Below, in pieces: positions 1 to 7,889 of a stretch of 33,414 nucleotides of DNA. How positions within the stretch are numbered: position 1 is the first letter of the stretch; every line of letters starts with the position of its first letter. Origin of the DNA: Actinophytocola sp036555685 (GTDB taxonomy: Bacteria; Actinomycetota; Actinomycetes; Mycobacteriales; Pseudonocardiaceae). The notes under the pieces are model-generated. The model saw only the letters and a list, made by a program, of their open reading frames with translations, was not told the DNA's origin and made no database searches. The stretch spans positions 1-33,414 of the forward strand of contig NZ_DATBKY010000295.1 of NCBI RefSeq assembly GCF_036555685.1. The letters run 5' to 3'. Made by a program: the position numbers and the translations under genes.

Positions 1-500
1 GCGAAACCGACTCGCCCTCGAGCGGTGCGGATCCGACGGTGGAAATTCCGCCGCGCCCGGCTGATCTTCCGCTCGAAGACGTCGAGCCATGTTCGCTGTT
101 TACCAAGCCTCAACTGACGCAGCTCGGTATCGACAAGGAGCCGGAGTCCGGCGAGGGCGATGGTCAGCTGAAGGGTCCGACCTGCACGATCGAGATATCG
201 AGCACGGAGCCCTTCTACAGCTTTACCGCCCAGCTGATCACGGACCAGGGCATCGAGCCATGGCTCACGGGCAAACGGAACGTGGACGCCTGGCTGGTTT
301 CGGTCGCCGGCTATCCGGCGGTCGACTTCAAGACCAAGGGCGTCGACGACCAGGAATGCTTCACCACCGTCGACGTGGCTGAGGGGCAACAGCTCTTGGT
401 GGACGTCTCGCCATTGGAGGACGTCGATTATCGGAAGCTGTGTCCGATGAGCGAGCAAGTTGCGGGAATGGCGTTGCAGACGCTGCAGACGTTGAAGTGA
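1..500 (+). CDS. DUF3558-family lipoprotein, 5' end outside the window
   Basis: The frame stays open leftwards to base 3, so the true start and any signal peptide or lipobox lie before the window. A GTG at 39 is in frame but falls in the middle of the family's usual Ser/Thr/Pro-rich linker. What remains is the family's globular domain: an LEDVEPCSLF opening followed by three more cysteines (TC, ECF, LCP), the four-Cys pattern of DUF3558 proteins. Members are actinobacterial cell-surface lipoproteins of unknown molecular function, often beside ESX substrate genes. Here the stop lies 8 bp before the PPE-like gene start, so the two are probably co-transcribed. A second DUF3558 gene at 30739 sits in an equivalent context. 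Confidence 0.82.
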   Translation, partial: ETDSPSSGADPTVEIPPRPADLPLEDVEPCSLFTKPQLTQLGIDKEPESGEGDGQLKGPTCTIEISSTEPFYSFTAQLITDQGIEPWLTGKRNVDAWLVSVAGYPAVDFKTKGVDDQECFTTVDVAEGQQLLVDVSPLEDVDYRKLCPMSEQVAGMALQTLQTLK

Positions 501-508
501 GGGATGGC

Positions 509-1720
509 ATGGACGGCGACTACGGGCTCAGCGACCTGCGCTTCAGCGGTTACTCCAACACGGATCTGGCCACCCAGGTGCAGGGACTCCGTGACGGCGC
601 CGGTGCGGAGACCTTGCACAACGCGGTAAGTGCGCTCGTGAGTCTCGCCGACGGGTTGGCCGAGACGGACAAGACCCTTCGCCGGCAGTTGCAGGAGATC
701 GGGGTCACCTGGCAAGGACAGGCGGCCGACGGCGGGACCAGTGCTACCGAGAACGCCTCCATCTACGCCGACGAGGCGACCAGCCCCGTGAAGGACTCCG
801 CCAAGGGCGTCGACACCCAGGGCGCCAGCTTCACCTCCACCCGCAACGGCGCGCCCGAGGCCGGTGTCCTGCGCGGACCGACCGAGGAGAACCTCGGTGA
901 CAAGGTCTCCGGCTTCTTCGGCCATACCACCGACCACGCCAAGGACGTCGCCGCCACGAACGCCGCCCGGGACCAGGCCATCGACGGGCTCAACGGGTAC
1001 CAGGCCAGCAGCTCCGCCGCGCTCCAGGGATCCCAGGCCCTCCCCGTCCCGCCCGGGATGAACCTCGTGGCCCAGCCCGTCGAGCAGCAGACCAGCATCT
1101 CGCACGTCGACGGGCCCGCCATCGGCGGCGGGTTCAACCCGACCGGCGGGGGCAGCAGCGGCCCGGGGGTCAGCGGCGCACCGCTCCCGGGTGGCGGCGG
1201 TGGGCTGCCACCGACTGGCGGCGGGCCGACCGGGCCGGGACCCACCACCGGAGTCGGGCCCATCCCGCAGAACGGCCAGCTGCCCACCTTCCCCGGCACG
1301 GGACCCGGCGCCGCCGGGCGCGTGCCGCTCAGCCCGCTCGCCATGGCCGAGGCCGCCACCATGATGGGGGCCGGCGGCGCGGCGGGCGCGGGCGCCGGTG
1401 CGCAGGGCGAACGCACCCTCCGCGGTGGCGGAGCAGGCGGTGCAGGCGGCGGTGCCGGCGCGAAGTCCCCCGGCAAGACACCGCTCGGCGCCGCACCCGA
1501 GGAGGAGGCCCGCGCGGCGCGCAACGCCGAGAGGTTCGGCGCTCGCACCGGCCGTCCGGCCTCGTCGATCATGCAGCCGGCCGCGACCGGCCAGCGCGGC
1601 GACGGCGAGGACGACAAGGAACACGTGCGCCGCTTCGGCATCGACTCCGGCGACGTCTTCGAGGACGAGCGGGTCGTCGCGCCGGAGTCCATCGGCGACG
1701 AGCCGGACGACCGTCCTTGA
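509..1720 (+). CDS. PPE-like / WXG-domain T7SS substrate with Gly/Pro-rich tail
   Basis: The product is a 403-residue protein. I chose ATG 509 because GAGGG lies about 5 bases upstream; in-frame ATG 440 would overlap the preceding gene by 60 bases. The N-terminal ~180 residues look helical, with a W-x-G turn (W68-Q-G70), as in the WXG100/PPE superfamily that leaves the cell through type VII secretion as helical hairpins. The rest is low-complexity Gly/Pro/Ala sequence. The last ~30 residues are charged and contain DVFEDERVVAP followed by IG, a motif repeated in the PPE-like protein at 31913. There is no signal peptide. EspG, the usual chaperone of PPE proteins, follows with a 4-base overlap. 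Family assignment is by fold-level features, and no function beyond secretion is claimed. Confidence 0.72.
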   Translation: MDGDYGLSDLRFSGYSNTDLATQVQGLRDGAGAETLHNAVSALVSLADGLAETDKTLRRQLQEIGVTWQGQAADGGTSATENASIYADEATSPVKDSAKGVDTQGASFTSTRNGAPEAGVLRGPTEENLGDKVSGFFGHTTDHAKDVAATNAARDQAIDGLNGYQASSSAALQGSQALPVPPGMNLVAQPVEQQTSISHVDGPAIGGGFNPTGGGSSGPGVSGAPLPGGGGGLPPTGGGPTGPGPTTGVGPIPQNGQLPTFPGTGPGAAGRVPLSPLAMAEAATMMGAGGAAGAGAGAQGERTLRGGGAGGAGGGAGAKSPGKTPLGAAPEEEARAARNAERFGARTGRPASSIMQPAATGQRGDGEDDKEHVRRFGIDSGDVFEDERVVAPESIGDEPDDRP

Positions 1721-2487
1721 CCGCTCGCGGAACCGTCGTTCTCTCCACCCTCGAGTTCGACGTGCTGTGGGAACTGGAGCGGCTGCCGCGCAAGCACGAG
1801 GCCCTCGGCGTCCCCAGCCCGGGCAAGACGCACACCGAGCGCGCGCAGCTCGTCGCCGAGGCGCTCGGCACGCTCAAGGAACGCGGCCTGTCCGACGGCG
1901 AGCGCGCGAACCCCGACCTCGCCGACCAGCTCAGCCTGCTCGCCCACCCGCAGGTCAGCATCGACACCTGGGTCTTCACCGATCACCGGATCACCTCGCT
2001 CGCCGTCATGTCCGGTGACACCGCGCTGCTCGCCGCGGTCGACGGGCCCGAGGTCTGGCTCATCCCCGCTCGCGAGACCGCGCTCGCCGAGGCCGCCGTG
2101 TCGGTCACCGGCGAGATGCCACCCGGTCCCGGCTACTCGGTGAGCGTGCCCACCGACACGCTCATGGCCGCGGACAGGAAGGCCAAGGGCGACAAGCGCG
2201 AGCTCGCCTCAGCGTTGATGCACAAGGGGATCGGCGCCTCGGACGCCAAGACGCTCGCCGAGATGGTCGGCGGGATGGGGCTGCGCGGCCAGTTCGGCGC
2301 CTCCCGGCTGCACCGCGACCAGCGCATGGTCCGCGCCGACCGTGTCGTGTCCTTTCACGACACCGACTACGGCCGCTACGTCTACCTGGCCAAGCCCAAC
2401 AACGACGGCCGCATGTGGAGCACGATCACGCCGGCCGACAACCGGCGGCTGGAGATGTGCGTGAACGAGCTGCTCGACGAGATCTGA
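1717..2487 (+). CDS. EspG-family ESX secretion chaperone
   Basis: This is a 256-residue protein. The apparent start is TTG 1717, overlapping the upstream TGA (TTGA); the next in-frame alternative, GTG 1762, would cut into the conserved opening (VVLSTLEFDVLWELERL). Its length and pattern (N-terminal LS-x-x-E-F-D strand/helix, DxWVFTDHRITSLAVMSGDTALLAAVDG beta-sheet region, C-terminal GRYVYLAKPN and a final helix) match EspG proteins, the cytosolic chaperones that hold the tip of PPE proteins before ESX export. It directly follows a PPE-like gene, the expected partner. No membrane segment or signal peptide is visible. EspG assignment is fairly secure; the specific client is inferred from adjacency. 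Confidence 0.8.
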   Translation: MTARGTVVLSTLEFDVLWELERLPRKHEALGVPSPGKTHTERAQLVAEALGTLKERGLSDGERANPDLADQLSLLAHPQVSIDTWVFTDHRITSLAVMSGDTALLAAVDGPEVWLIPARETALAEAAVSVTGEMPPGPGYSVSVPTDTLMAADRKAKGDKRELASALMHKGIGASDAKTLAEMVGGMGLRGQFGASRLHRDQRMVRADRVVSFHDTDYGRYVYLAKPNNDGRMWSTITPADNRRLEMCVNELLDEI

Positions 2488-2565
2488 CGAGATCGCCGGG
2501 CCGAGGGGCAACCGGGAACCACGGGGCGCGCGGGGCCGTCCAACACGGAGCGCAAAGGGGTGGAC

Positions 2566-2868
2566 ATGGCGAAGTACAACATCGACGCGATCAACGCGTG
2601 CATGCAGAAGGCGCAGGACTACAAGCCCAAGTACGGCCAGATCGCGGACACGTTCCCGCAGGTCTGCTCGAACCCCGCGGCCTATGGCACGCTCCCCAGC
2701 TCCGCCGCGCTCGCCGGCGCGGTCGACGCGCTCAACAGCATGCTCAACAAGGAGTTCGCCGCCGCGGAGGGCCGGCTCGACGGGGTCGCCCGCTCGCTCG
2801 ACGCCGTGACGCGGACCGTCGGCGACACCGACCGCGCCCACGCCCGCGCGATGACGCAGCAGGTCTGA
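2566..2868 (+). CDS. Small EspC-like (DUF2580-type) T7SS target protein
   Basis: The product is a 100-residue, helix-forming protein with no signal peptide or membrane segment. I chose ATG 2566 because AAAGGGG sits just upstream; GTG 2560 is an in-frame alternative. Its size, alanine-rich amphipathic helices and N-terminal opening (MAKYNIDAINACMQKAQDY) fit the EspC/DUF2580 group of small ESX-exported proteins. It lacks an obvious W-x-G turn, so it is not a classical WXG100 protein. It has two cysteines in the first 35 residues. The gene lies 78 bp after the EspG gene and 14 bp before the WXG-transglycosylase gene, so it may be the dimer partner of the latter. That pairing is inference. Confidence 0.62.
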   Translation: MAKYNIDAINACMQKAQDYKPKYGQIADTFPQVCSNPAAYGTLPSSAALAGAVDALNSMLNKEFAAAEGRLDGVARSLDAVTRTVGDTDRAHARAMTQQV

Positions 2869-2882
2869 GGGAGGACGACATC

Positions 2883-4037
2883 GTGACTGCGGCTGATTCC
2901 CTGGCGGCCTACGCGGGTGGCGATGCCGTGAAGGCCGCCGCCGCGAAGGTCGAGAACGCCGACAGCGGCGCCATCACCGAGGCCGCCACCCGGCTCTCCG
3001 ACGCCGCCGAGAACGCCGGCACCTACGGCGGCGAGGTCAAGAACGGCGTCACCCAGCTCGATGCGGCCTGGCAAGGGAGCTCGGCCGACGCGTTCGTCGC
3101 CTACATGGGCAAGTTCACCAAGGCCGGTAGCGACATCGGCAGCGCGTTGCGCGACGCCGCCGCCGCGCTCGGGGACGCCGCCGAGGCGATCGACGATGCC
3201 AAGCACTTCATCTCCACCCGCTGCGACCAGGCCCTGCGCGAGATCCGGGCCTGGCTCCACAACAACCCGCAGGCGACCCAGGCGCAGCTCGACGAGTACA
3301 CCGAGGGCGTCTGCTCCGAGGTCGCGGGCGACATCAACACCCACCTGCAGGGCACCGAGCAGACGCTCGCCGCGGCTCTGGGCAAGGTCAACGGCGCGAA
3401 GACGCCGGCGTCGACGTTCTCCGCGCTCGCCGAGCCGGACAGCCAGCCGTTCACGCCGCACCCGGGCCAGAACGTCCAGTGGACGCCGACCCCGAAGCAG
3501 GAGACCACGCCGGCCGGAGCCGACAAGCACCACACGCCGGCCACCAGCAACGGCTCCGGCGGATCCGGCAGCGGTGGCTCGGGTGGTGGCGGAGGCGGCG
3601 GCTACTCCGGCGGCGGAGGTGGCGGTGGCGGCTACTCCGGCCCGATGAGCGGTGGCCCGCCTGCCGGCGGCCCGCCGCCGGGCAACGTGCAGGAGTGGAT
3701 CCGCCAGGCGATCGAGGAGCTGCGCAAGCAGGGCATCAATGTCACCGAGGCCGACGCTCAGCGAATCTGGCAGATCATCCAGCACGAGTCCGGCGGCAAC
3801 CCGCACGCGATCAACAACTGGGACTCCAACGCCGCCAAGGGCACGCCGTCGAAGGGCCTGATGCAGACCATCGACCCGACGTTCAACTCGTACAAGCTGC
3901 CCGGCCACGGCGACATCTGGAACCCGGTCGACAACATCTGCGCGGGCGTGAACTACGCGATCTCCCGCTACGGGTCGCTCGCCAACGTGCCGGGCATCAA
4001 GGCCACGGCAAGCGGCGGCGGATACGTCGGATACTGA
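2883..4037 (+). CDS. WXG100-domain protein fused to a lytic transglycosylase (SLT) domain
   Basis: The product is a 384-residue, two-domain protein. Residues ~1-125 form a WXG100-like helical hairpin (AAWQGSSADAF, W63 and G65). A low-complexity linker of about 75 residues (~190-268, glycine-rich at ~224-253) follows, with two GGYSG repeats. Residues ~270-375 are a transglycosylase/lysozyme-like domain with the predicted catalytic glutamate E302 in HESGG, then the GLMQ core (325-328) and the Asn/Ala-rich C-terminal part. It has no Sec signal, so export is expected through T7SS, placing a peptidoglycan-cleaving domain outside the cell. I chose GTG 2883 because GGGAGG lies 8-9 bases upstream; longer in-frame extensions run through the preceding gene. 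Such fusions are known as polymorphic-toxin-like or wall-remodelling T7SS substrates. Which role applies here is unknown, and no immunity gene is obvious. Confidence 0.8.
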   Translation: MTAADSLAAYAGGDAVKAAAAKVENADSGAITEAATRLSDAAENAGTYGGEVKNGVTQLDAAWQGSSADAFVAYMGKFTKAGSDIGSALRDAAAALGDAAEAIDDAKHFISTRCDQALREIRAWLHNNPQATQAQLDEYTEGVCSEVAGDINTHLQGTEQTLAAALGKVNGAKTPASTFSALAEPDSQPFTPHPGQNVQWTPTPKQETTPAGADKHHTPATSNGSGGSGSGGSGGGGGGGYSGGGGGGGGYSGPMSGGPPAGGPPPGNVQEWIRQAIEELRKQGINVTEADAQRIWQIIQHESGGNPHAINNWDSNAAKGTPSKGLMQTIDPTFNSYKLPGHGDIWNPVDNICAGVNYAISRYGSLANVPGIKATASGGGYVGY

Positions 4038-4052
4038 TAGTCCGCTACTAGA

Positions 4053-4083
4053 TAATCTGCTAGCAGACCAATTCGCGTATCCT
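4053..4083 (+). promoter_or_regulatory. marR promoter with overlapping MarR-type operator
   Basis: TAATCTGCTAGCAGA (4053-4067) contains a perfect 12-bp palindrome, TCTGCTAGCAGA (4056-4067). It overlaps the expected -35 position of a -10 element TATCCT (4078-4083) that ends six bases before ATG 4090, the spacing of a leaderless mRNA. A near-identical sequence lies before the exporter gene at 4815. Autoregulation by the MarR protein is the natural inference. Confidence 0.6.
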
Positions 4084-4089
4084 GTGGAT

Positions 4090-4584
4090 ATGACCACGAC
4101 CCGGCCCGACCTCAGCGTCGGGGCCGCCGCGCAGGCGGACCTGGCGTTCCTGCTCGAGCATGCCGGGCACGTGCTGGCCACCGAGCTGACCGCGCGGCTG
4201 GCCGAGGTGGGCATCACCCAGCGCGGCTACTGCGTGCTGTCCAAGGCCATCCAGGGGGACAGGACCCAGGTCAAGCTGGCCGAGCTGTGCCAGATGGACA
4301 AGACAACGATGGTCGTCACGCTCGACGAGCTAGAGAAGGCCGGCCTGGTGGAGCGGCAGCCCTCGCCGATCGACCGGCGCGCGCGGCTCGTCTCGCTCAC
4401 CGACAAGGGGCTCGAGACGCAGGTCAAGGCGAAGCGCATCGTCGTGAGCGTGTACCGCGACGTGCTCGGCGCGCTACCGGAGGACGAGCGCACGGGCCTG
4501 GTCAACGGCTTGATCCGGCTCGTCGACGACCGGCTGAGCACGCCCATGGAGTGCGAGCGCTCCCCGCGCCGCCGCCGCAAGTAG
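4090..4584 (+). CDS. MarR-family transcriptional regulator
   Basis: This is a 164-residue winged-helix protein. The N-terminal helix (AAQADLAFLLEHAGHVLATELTARLAE) would form the dimer interface. The central HTH reads VKLAELCQMDKTTMVVTLDELEKAGLVERQ, followed by the wing DRRARLVSLTDKG with the conserved D-x-R motif. There is no Shine-Dalgarno sequence; a TATCCT hexamer six bases upstream of ATG 4090 suggests a leaderless transcript (GTG 4084 is a less likely start). It probably represses both itself and the downstream exporter through the shared TAATCTnnTAGCAGA sequence. The inducing ligand is unknown. The C-terminus is rich in Arg/Lys. Confidence 0.88.
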   Translation: MTTTRPDLSVGAAAQADLAFLLEHAGHVLATELTARLAEVGITQRGYCVLSKAIQGDRTQVKLAELCQMDKTTMVVTLDELEKAGLVERQPSPIDRRARLVSLTDKGLETQVKAKRIVVSVYRDVLGALPEDERTGLVNGLIRLVDDRLSTPMECERSPRRRRK

Positions 4585-4814
4585 CGCGCCCCAGTTGCGG
4601 GCCGCCTCGCGCGAGCGCCGATCGAGCCCAACATGCAGCGCCACGCCTCGCTCGGCGGGCTCGTGCGCCCCAGCCGTGACCGCACGATGCGACCCTCCTC
4701 GCCGCGGCCGGCTCACGTGACCCACCGCCGGCGGGAATGCTTGCGCAGCCTTGCCGTCAACGGGCCAGTAACGCGGTTCAACGATCGGATGCTTGCAGAT
4801 AATCCCGTTGTATC
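4585..4814. other. Intergenic region between marR and exporter, upstream part
   Basis: This is part of a 307-bp gap. No coding signal is convincing on either strand before the operator region. The composition becomes clearly more AT-rich from about 4780 onwards. AGATAATC at 4797-4804 repeats the sequence at 4050-4057, just before marR. Confidence 0.5.
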
Positions 4815-4856
4815 TAATCTCATAGCAGATCGTCTACTACAAAACTATCTGTTAGC
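4797..4856 (+). promoter_or_regulatory. Operator/promoter region of the MFS exporter
   Basis: Three sequence echoes of the marR promoter lie here: AGATAATC (4797-4804), TAATCTCATAGCAGA (4815-4829, 13 of 15 bases identical to 4053-4067) and TATCTGTTAGC (4846-4856, a weaker match). A possible -35 TTGTAT (4808-4813) lies beside them, though the exact promoter is uncertain. The shared motif predicts control by the MarR protein. Confidence 0.55.
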
Positions 4857-4891
4857 GTCGCTTCTGGAACCAAGTCCAGGAGGCGACAGCC

Positions 4892-6367
4892 ATGTCCCAG
4901 ATCCTCAGCACGCGACGCGACTCCCGCTGGTTGGCGCTCGTCGTGCTGTGTGCCGGGATGCTGATGATCATTCTCGACGGCACCATCGTGAACGTGGCGT
5001 TGCCGGTCATCCAGGCCGATCTCGACTTCTCCCAGTCCGGCCTGGCGTGGGTGGTGAACGCCTACCTCATCCCGTTCGGTGGCCTGCTCCTCCTCGCCGG
5101 CCGTACGGGCGATCTCATCGGCCGGCGGCGGATGTTCCTCGCCGGACTGGTCGTGTTCACGCTGGCGTCCCTGCTCTGCGGGCTCGCCGCGAACCGGGTG
5201 ATGCTCATCGGTGCGCGGTTCCTGCAGGGCGCGGGCGGCGCGATGGCCGCGGCGGTCATCCTCGGCATGATCGTCACGATGTTCCCCGAAAAGGGCGAGC
5301 AGGCGCGGGCGATGGGCGTGTTCAGTTTCGTCGCCGCGGCCGGCGGTTCGATCGGCCTGCTCGCGGGCGGCGTACTCACGCAGTCGATCAGCTGGCACTG
5401 GGTGTTCTTCGTCAACGCGCCGATCGGCGTCGCCGCGTTCCTGTTCGCGACGCGCATCGTGCCTGCCGAGCGCGGGATCGGGCTGCGGGCCGGGGCGGAC
5501 GTGCTCGGCGCGCTGCTCGGCACCGCCGGGCTCATGCTCGCCGTCTACACGATCGTCAAGGCGGCCGACTACGGCTGGGTGTCCGCGCACACGCTCGTCG
5601 TCGGCGTGGTCGCGGCCGGGCTGCTCATCGCGTTCGTCGTGCGGCAGGCCCGGGTCGCGAACCCGCTGCTGCCCCTGCGGATCTTCGCCTCGCGCACGGT
5701 CACCGGCGCGAACGTCGTCCAGATGCTGATGATCGCCGGCATGTTCAGCATGTTCTTCCTCGGCGCGCTCTACCTCGAGAACGTCCTCGGCTACGACCCG
5801 CTGCGCATCGGGCTCGCGTTCCTGCCTGTCGCGGGCGGGATCGGGGCACTCTCGCTCGGTGTCTCGGCGAGGGTGAACACGCGGTTCGGCGAGCGGCCGG
5901 TGCTCGCCACCGCGCTGCTGCTCGTGCTCGCCGGGCTCGTGCTGCTGACCCGCGCGCCGGTCGCCGGCAGCTATCTGTCCGACCTGCTGCCGTCCATGGT
6001 GCTGATGGGCGTCGGCGCCGGGCTCGGCTTCCCGGCCCTGATGACGCTCGCCATGTCCGGCGCCACCGACGCGGACTCCGGACTCGCTTCCGGCCTGGTC
6101 AACACCACGCAGCAGGTCGGCGGCGCGCTCGGGCTCGCGGTGCTGGCGACGCTGTCCACGGCCCGTACCAACGGGCTGCTGGCCGAAGGCGCCGCTCCGG
6201 CGGAGGCGCTGACCAGCGGCTACCGGCTCGCGTTCGGCGTGAGCGCGGCACTCGTCGGCGCGGCCGTCGTGCTCGCCCTGGTCGTGCTGCGCCGGCCGGC
6301 CGCGCCCGAACCTGACCCCGAACCCGTGCCGGAACAGGCCCGCGAGCCGGTCTGCGCCGAGGCCTAG
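4892..6367 (+). CDS. MFS drug/proton antiporter, DHA2 (EmrB/QacA) type, 14 membrane segments
   Basis: The product is 491 residues, the normal length for 14-helix DHA2 exporters. The start is unambiguous: AGGAGG (4878-4883) before ATG 4892. Visible signatures are motif D1 in the first helix (LDGTIVNVALPVIQ), motif A in the 2-3 loop (GRTGDLIGRRRMF) and the antiporter region around helix 5 ending WHWVFFVNAPIG. The C-terminal tail is a short Pro/Glu-rich cytosolic stretch. It would expel hydrophobic drugs or the cell's own secondary metabolites using the proton gradient. Divergence in this family prevents naming the substrate. The adjacent MarR regulator and shared operator-like repeats indicate substrate-inducible expression. 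Confidence 0.88.
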   Translation: MSQILSTRRDSRWLALVVLCAGMLMIILDGTIVNVALPVIQADLDFSQSGLAWVVNAYLIPFGGLLLLAGRTGDLIGRRRMFLAGLVVFTLASLLCGLAANRVMLIGARFLQGAGGAMAAAVILGMIVTMFPEKGEQARAMGVFSFVAAAGGSIGLLAGGVLTQSISWHWVFFVNAPIGVAAFLFATRIVPAERGIGLRAGADVLGALLGTAGLMLAVYTIVKAADYGWVSAHTLVVGVVAAGLLIAFVVRQARVANPLLPLRIFASRTVTGANVVQMLMIAGMFSMFFLGALYLENVLGYDPLRIGLAFLPVAGGIGALSLGVSARVNTRFGERPVLATALLLVLAGLVLLTRAPVAGSYLSDLLPSMVLMGVGAGLGFPALMTLAMSGATDADSGLASGLVNTTQQVGGALGLAVLATLSTARTNGLLAEGAAPAEALTSGYRLAFGVSAALVGAAVVLALVVLRRPAAPEPDPEPVPEQAREPVCAEA

Positions 6368-6392
6368 TAACGCACGCATGGGGCCGGAGTGT

Positions 6393-6398
6393 CAGGCT
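6393..6398 (+). promoter_or_regulatory. Leaderless -10 element of the aminotransferase gene
   Basis: CAGGCT is separated by six bases from ATG 6405 and there is no ribosome-binding site. The same hexamer and spacing occur before the SDR gene (20281-20276 on the minus strand). Confidence 0.45.
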
Positions 6399-6404
6399 GG
6401 CCCC

Positions 6405-7565
6405 ATGCGACAGCGTCTGTTGAAGGTCGCCGACCGCGCGTCGATCCCGCCGTTCCACGTGATGGATGTCCTGTCCGCGGCGAACGCCCGGCAGCGGGCG
6501 AAGGGCGACATGGTCTCCCTCGCCGCCGGCCAGCCGTCCGCCCCGCCGCCCGGCCCCGTCCTCGACGCGGCCGCCGAGGCCCTGACCGGCCGGACCCTCG
6601 GCTACACAGAGCAGCTCGGTATCCCCGAACTCCGCGCGGCGATCGCCGGCCACTACGAGCGCCGCTACGCGCTGCAGGTCGAGCCCAACGACGTCGTCGT
6701 GACCACCGGCTCGTCCGGCGGCTTCCTGCTGAGCTTCCTCGCCGCCTTCGACGCCGGCGACCGGGTCGCGCTCGCCCGGCCCGGCTACCCGGCGTACCGC
6801 AACATCCTGGCCGCCCTCGGCTGCGAGGTCGTCGAGCTGCCGTGCGGTCCGGACACCGGCTTCCAGCCGACGGTCGAGATGCTCGACGAGGCGGGCGAGC
6901 TCGACGGCCTGATCGTGGCGAGCCCCGCCAACCCGACCGGCTCGATGCTGGCCGCGGGCGAGCTCGCGGCGATCGCCGGCTGGTGCGCCGAGCACGGCGT
7001 GCAGCTCGTCAGCGACGAGATCTACCACGGGATCCACTACGGCAGCGAGGAACCGGCGTCCGCGTGGCAGTTCTCCCGCGAGGCCGTCGTGGTCAACTCG
7101 TTCTCCAAGTACTTCGCCATGACCGGCTGGCGGCTCGGCTGGCTCCTGGTCCCGGACCGCCTGCACCGTGCGATCGACTGCCTGACCGGCAACTTCACCA
7201 TCTGCCCACCGACCCTGTCGCAGCACGCCGCGGTGGCCGCCTTCGATGCGTACACCGAGCTGGACGCACATGTGGCGACATACCGGCAGAACCGCGACCG
7301 GCTCGTCGACGGCCTGCACGTGCTCGGCATCGACCGGCTCGCCCCCGTCGACGGCGCGTTCTACGTCTACGCCGACGTGGCGCACCTCACCGGCGACTCG
7401 ATGGCGTTCTGCCAGCGGCTGCTCGCCGATACCGGGCTCGCGATCGTGCCCGGCATCGATTTCGACCCGGCCGAGGGCCACCACTTCGTCCGCATGTCGT
7501 TCGCCGGCCCGCCCGAAGACATCCCGGAGGCGGTGCGCCGCCTCGGCTCGTGGCTCCAACCCTGA
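6405..7565 (+). CDS. PLP-dependent class I/II aminotransferase
   Basis: This is a 386-residue fold-type I aminotransferase. The PLP-binding set is complete: N176 in ASPANPTG, D204 and Y207 in SDEIYHG, the Schiff-base lysine K235 in NSFSKYFAMTGWRLG, and the arginine of GWRLGW. A conserved carboxylate-binding arginine is expected in VRMSFAG near the C-terminus. It is closest in style to aspartate/alanine-type aminotransferases of actinobacteria, but the amino donor cannot be told from sequence alone. ATG 6405 is preferred over in-frame ATG 6378, because family members begin close to the KVADRASIPPF segment and a CAGGCT -10 hexamer sits six bases upstream. The gene follows the exporter by 37 bp. 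Confidence 0.87.
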   Translation: MRQRLLKVADRASIPPFHVMDVLSAANARQRAKGDMVSLAAGQPSAPPPGPVLDAAAEALTGRTLGYTEQLGIPELRAAIAGHYERRYALQVEPNDVVVTTGSSGGFLLSFLAAFDAGDRVALARPGYPAYRNILAALGCEVVELPCGPDTGFQPTVEMLDEAGELDGLIVASPANPTGSMLAAGELAAIAGWCAEHGVQLVSDEIYHGIHYGSEEPASAWQFSREAVVVNSFSKYFAMTGWRLGWLLVPDRLHRAIDCLTGNFTICPPTLSQHAAVAAFDAYTELDAHVATYRQNRDRLVDGLHVLGIDRLAPVDGAFYVYADVAHLTGDSMAFCQRLLADTGLAIVPGIDFDPAEGHHFVRMSFAGPPEDIPEAVRRLGSWLQP

Positions 7566-7682
7566 GGGGACAACCCCGATGTGCGGGCCGGATCATTCTG
7601 GTTCACTGAGATGGAACCGCCGATGAGCGCCAATCGTTCACCCGGCGTGGCCACAAGGCCGGTTTCGGGGAGGTTGACCCGC

Positions 7683-7853
7683 ATGCTGTTGAAGATCATC
7701 GGCGCGATCGTCGTCATCTGGCTGGCGTTCGCGGTGCTCGGCGTCGTGTTCAAGGTGCTGGGCACCCTGCTCATCATCGGCGCCGTGATCACCGTGGGCG
7801 CAATCGGCTACGCCGCGATCAAGGGCGGTTCGAACCGCAAGCAGATCCGCTAG
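7683..7853 (+). CDS. Small hydrophobic membrane protein
   Basis: The product has 56 residues, mostly two hydrophobic stretches (IIGAIVVIWLAFAVLGVVF and LGTLLIIGAVITVGAIGYAAI), with a basic C-terminus (SNRKQIR). It looks like a two-helix inner-membrane peptide. I chose ATG 7683 because GGGGAGG (7667-7673) lies nine bases upstream; in-frame ATGs at 7611 and 7623 give a longer polar N-terminus without such a site. Similar short proteins are common and uncharacterised in actinobacteria. A perfect hairpin begins at the stop codon and probably ends the transcript. Confidence 0.6.
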   Translation: MLLKIIGAIVVIWLAFAVLGVVFKVLGTLLIIGAVITVGAIGYAAIKGGSNRKQIR

Positions 7854-7873
7854 CCGCCGAGAAACCTCGGCGG
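7854..7873. terminator. Hairpin between convergent genes
   Basis: CCGCCGAG (7854-7861) pairs perfectly with CTCGGCGG (7866-7873) over an AAAC loop. It sits in the 36-bp gap between the small membrane protein and the convergent threonine aldolase gene, so it can serve both directions. No long U tract follows, which is usual in GC-rich actinobacteria. Confidence 0.65.
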
Positions 7874-7889
7874 TCGCGGACCTTTCGAA

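Noticed and set aside
428..1986. Antisense open frames over the PPE-like gene
   Set aside because: The PPE-like frame has a ribosome-binding site, a W-x-G turn and a tail shared with a paralogue; the antisense products have no recognisable feature.
4083..4091. A DnaA-box-like TGTGGATAT at the marR start
   Set aside because: It is a single imperfect match overlapping the start codon, with no second box nearby; chance is the simpler explanation.
4740..4800. tRNA-like GGTTCAA stretch in the marR-exporter gap
   Set aside because: No acceptor, D-arm or anticodon stem can be folded around it.
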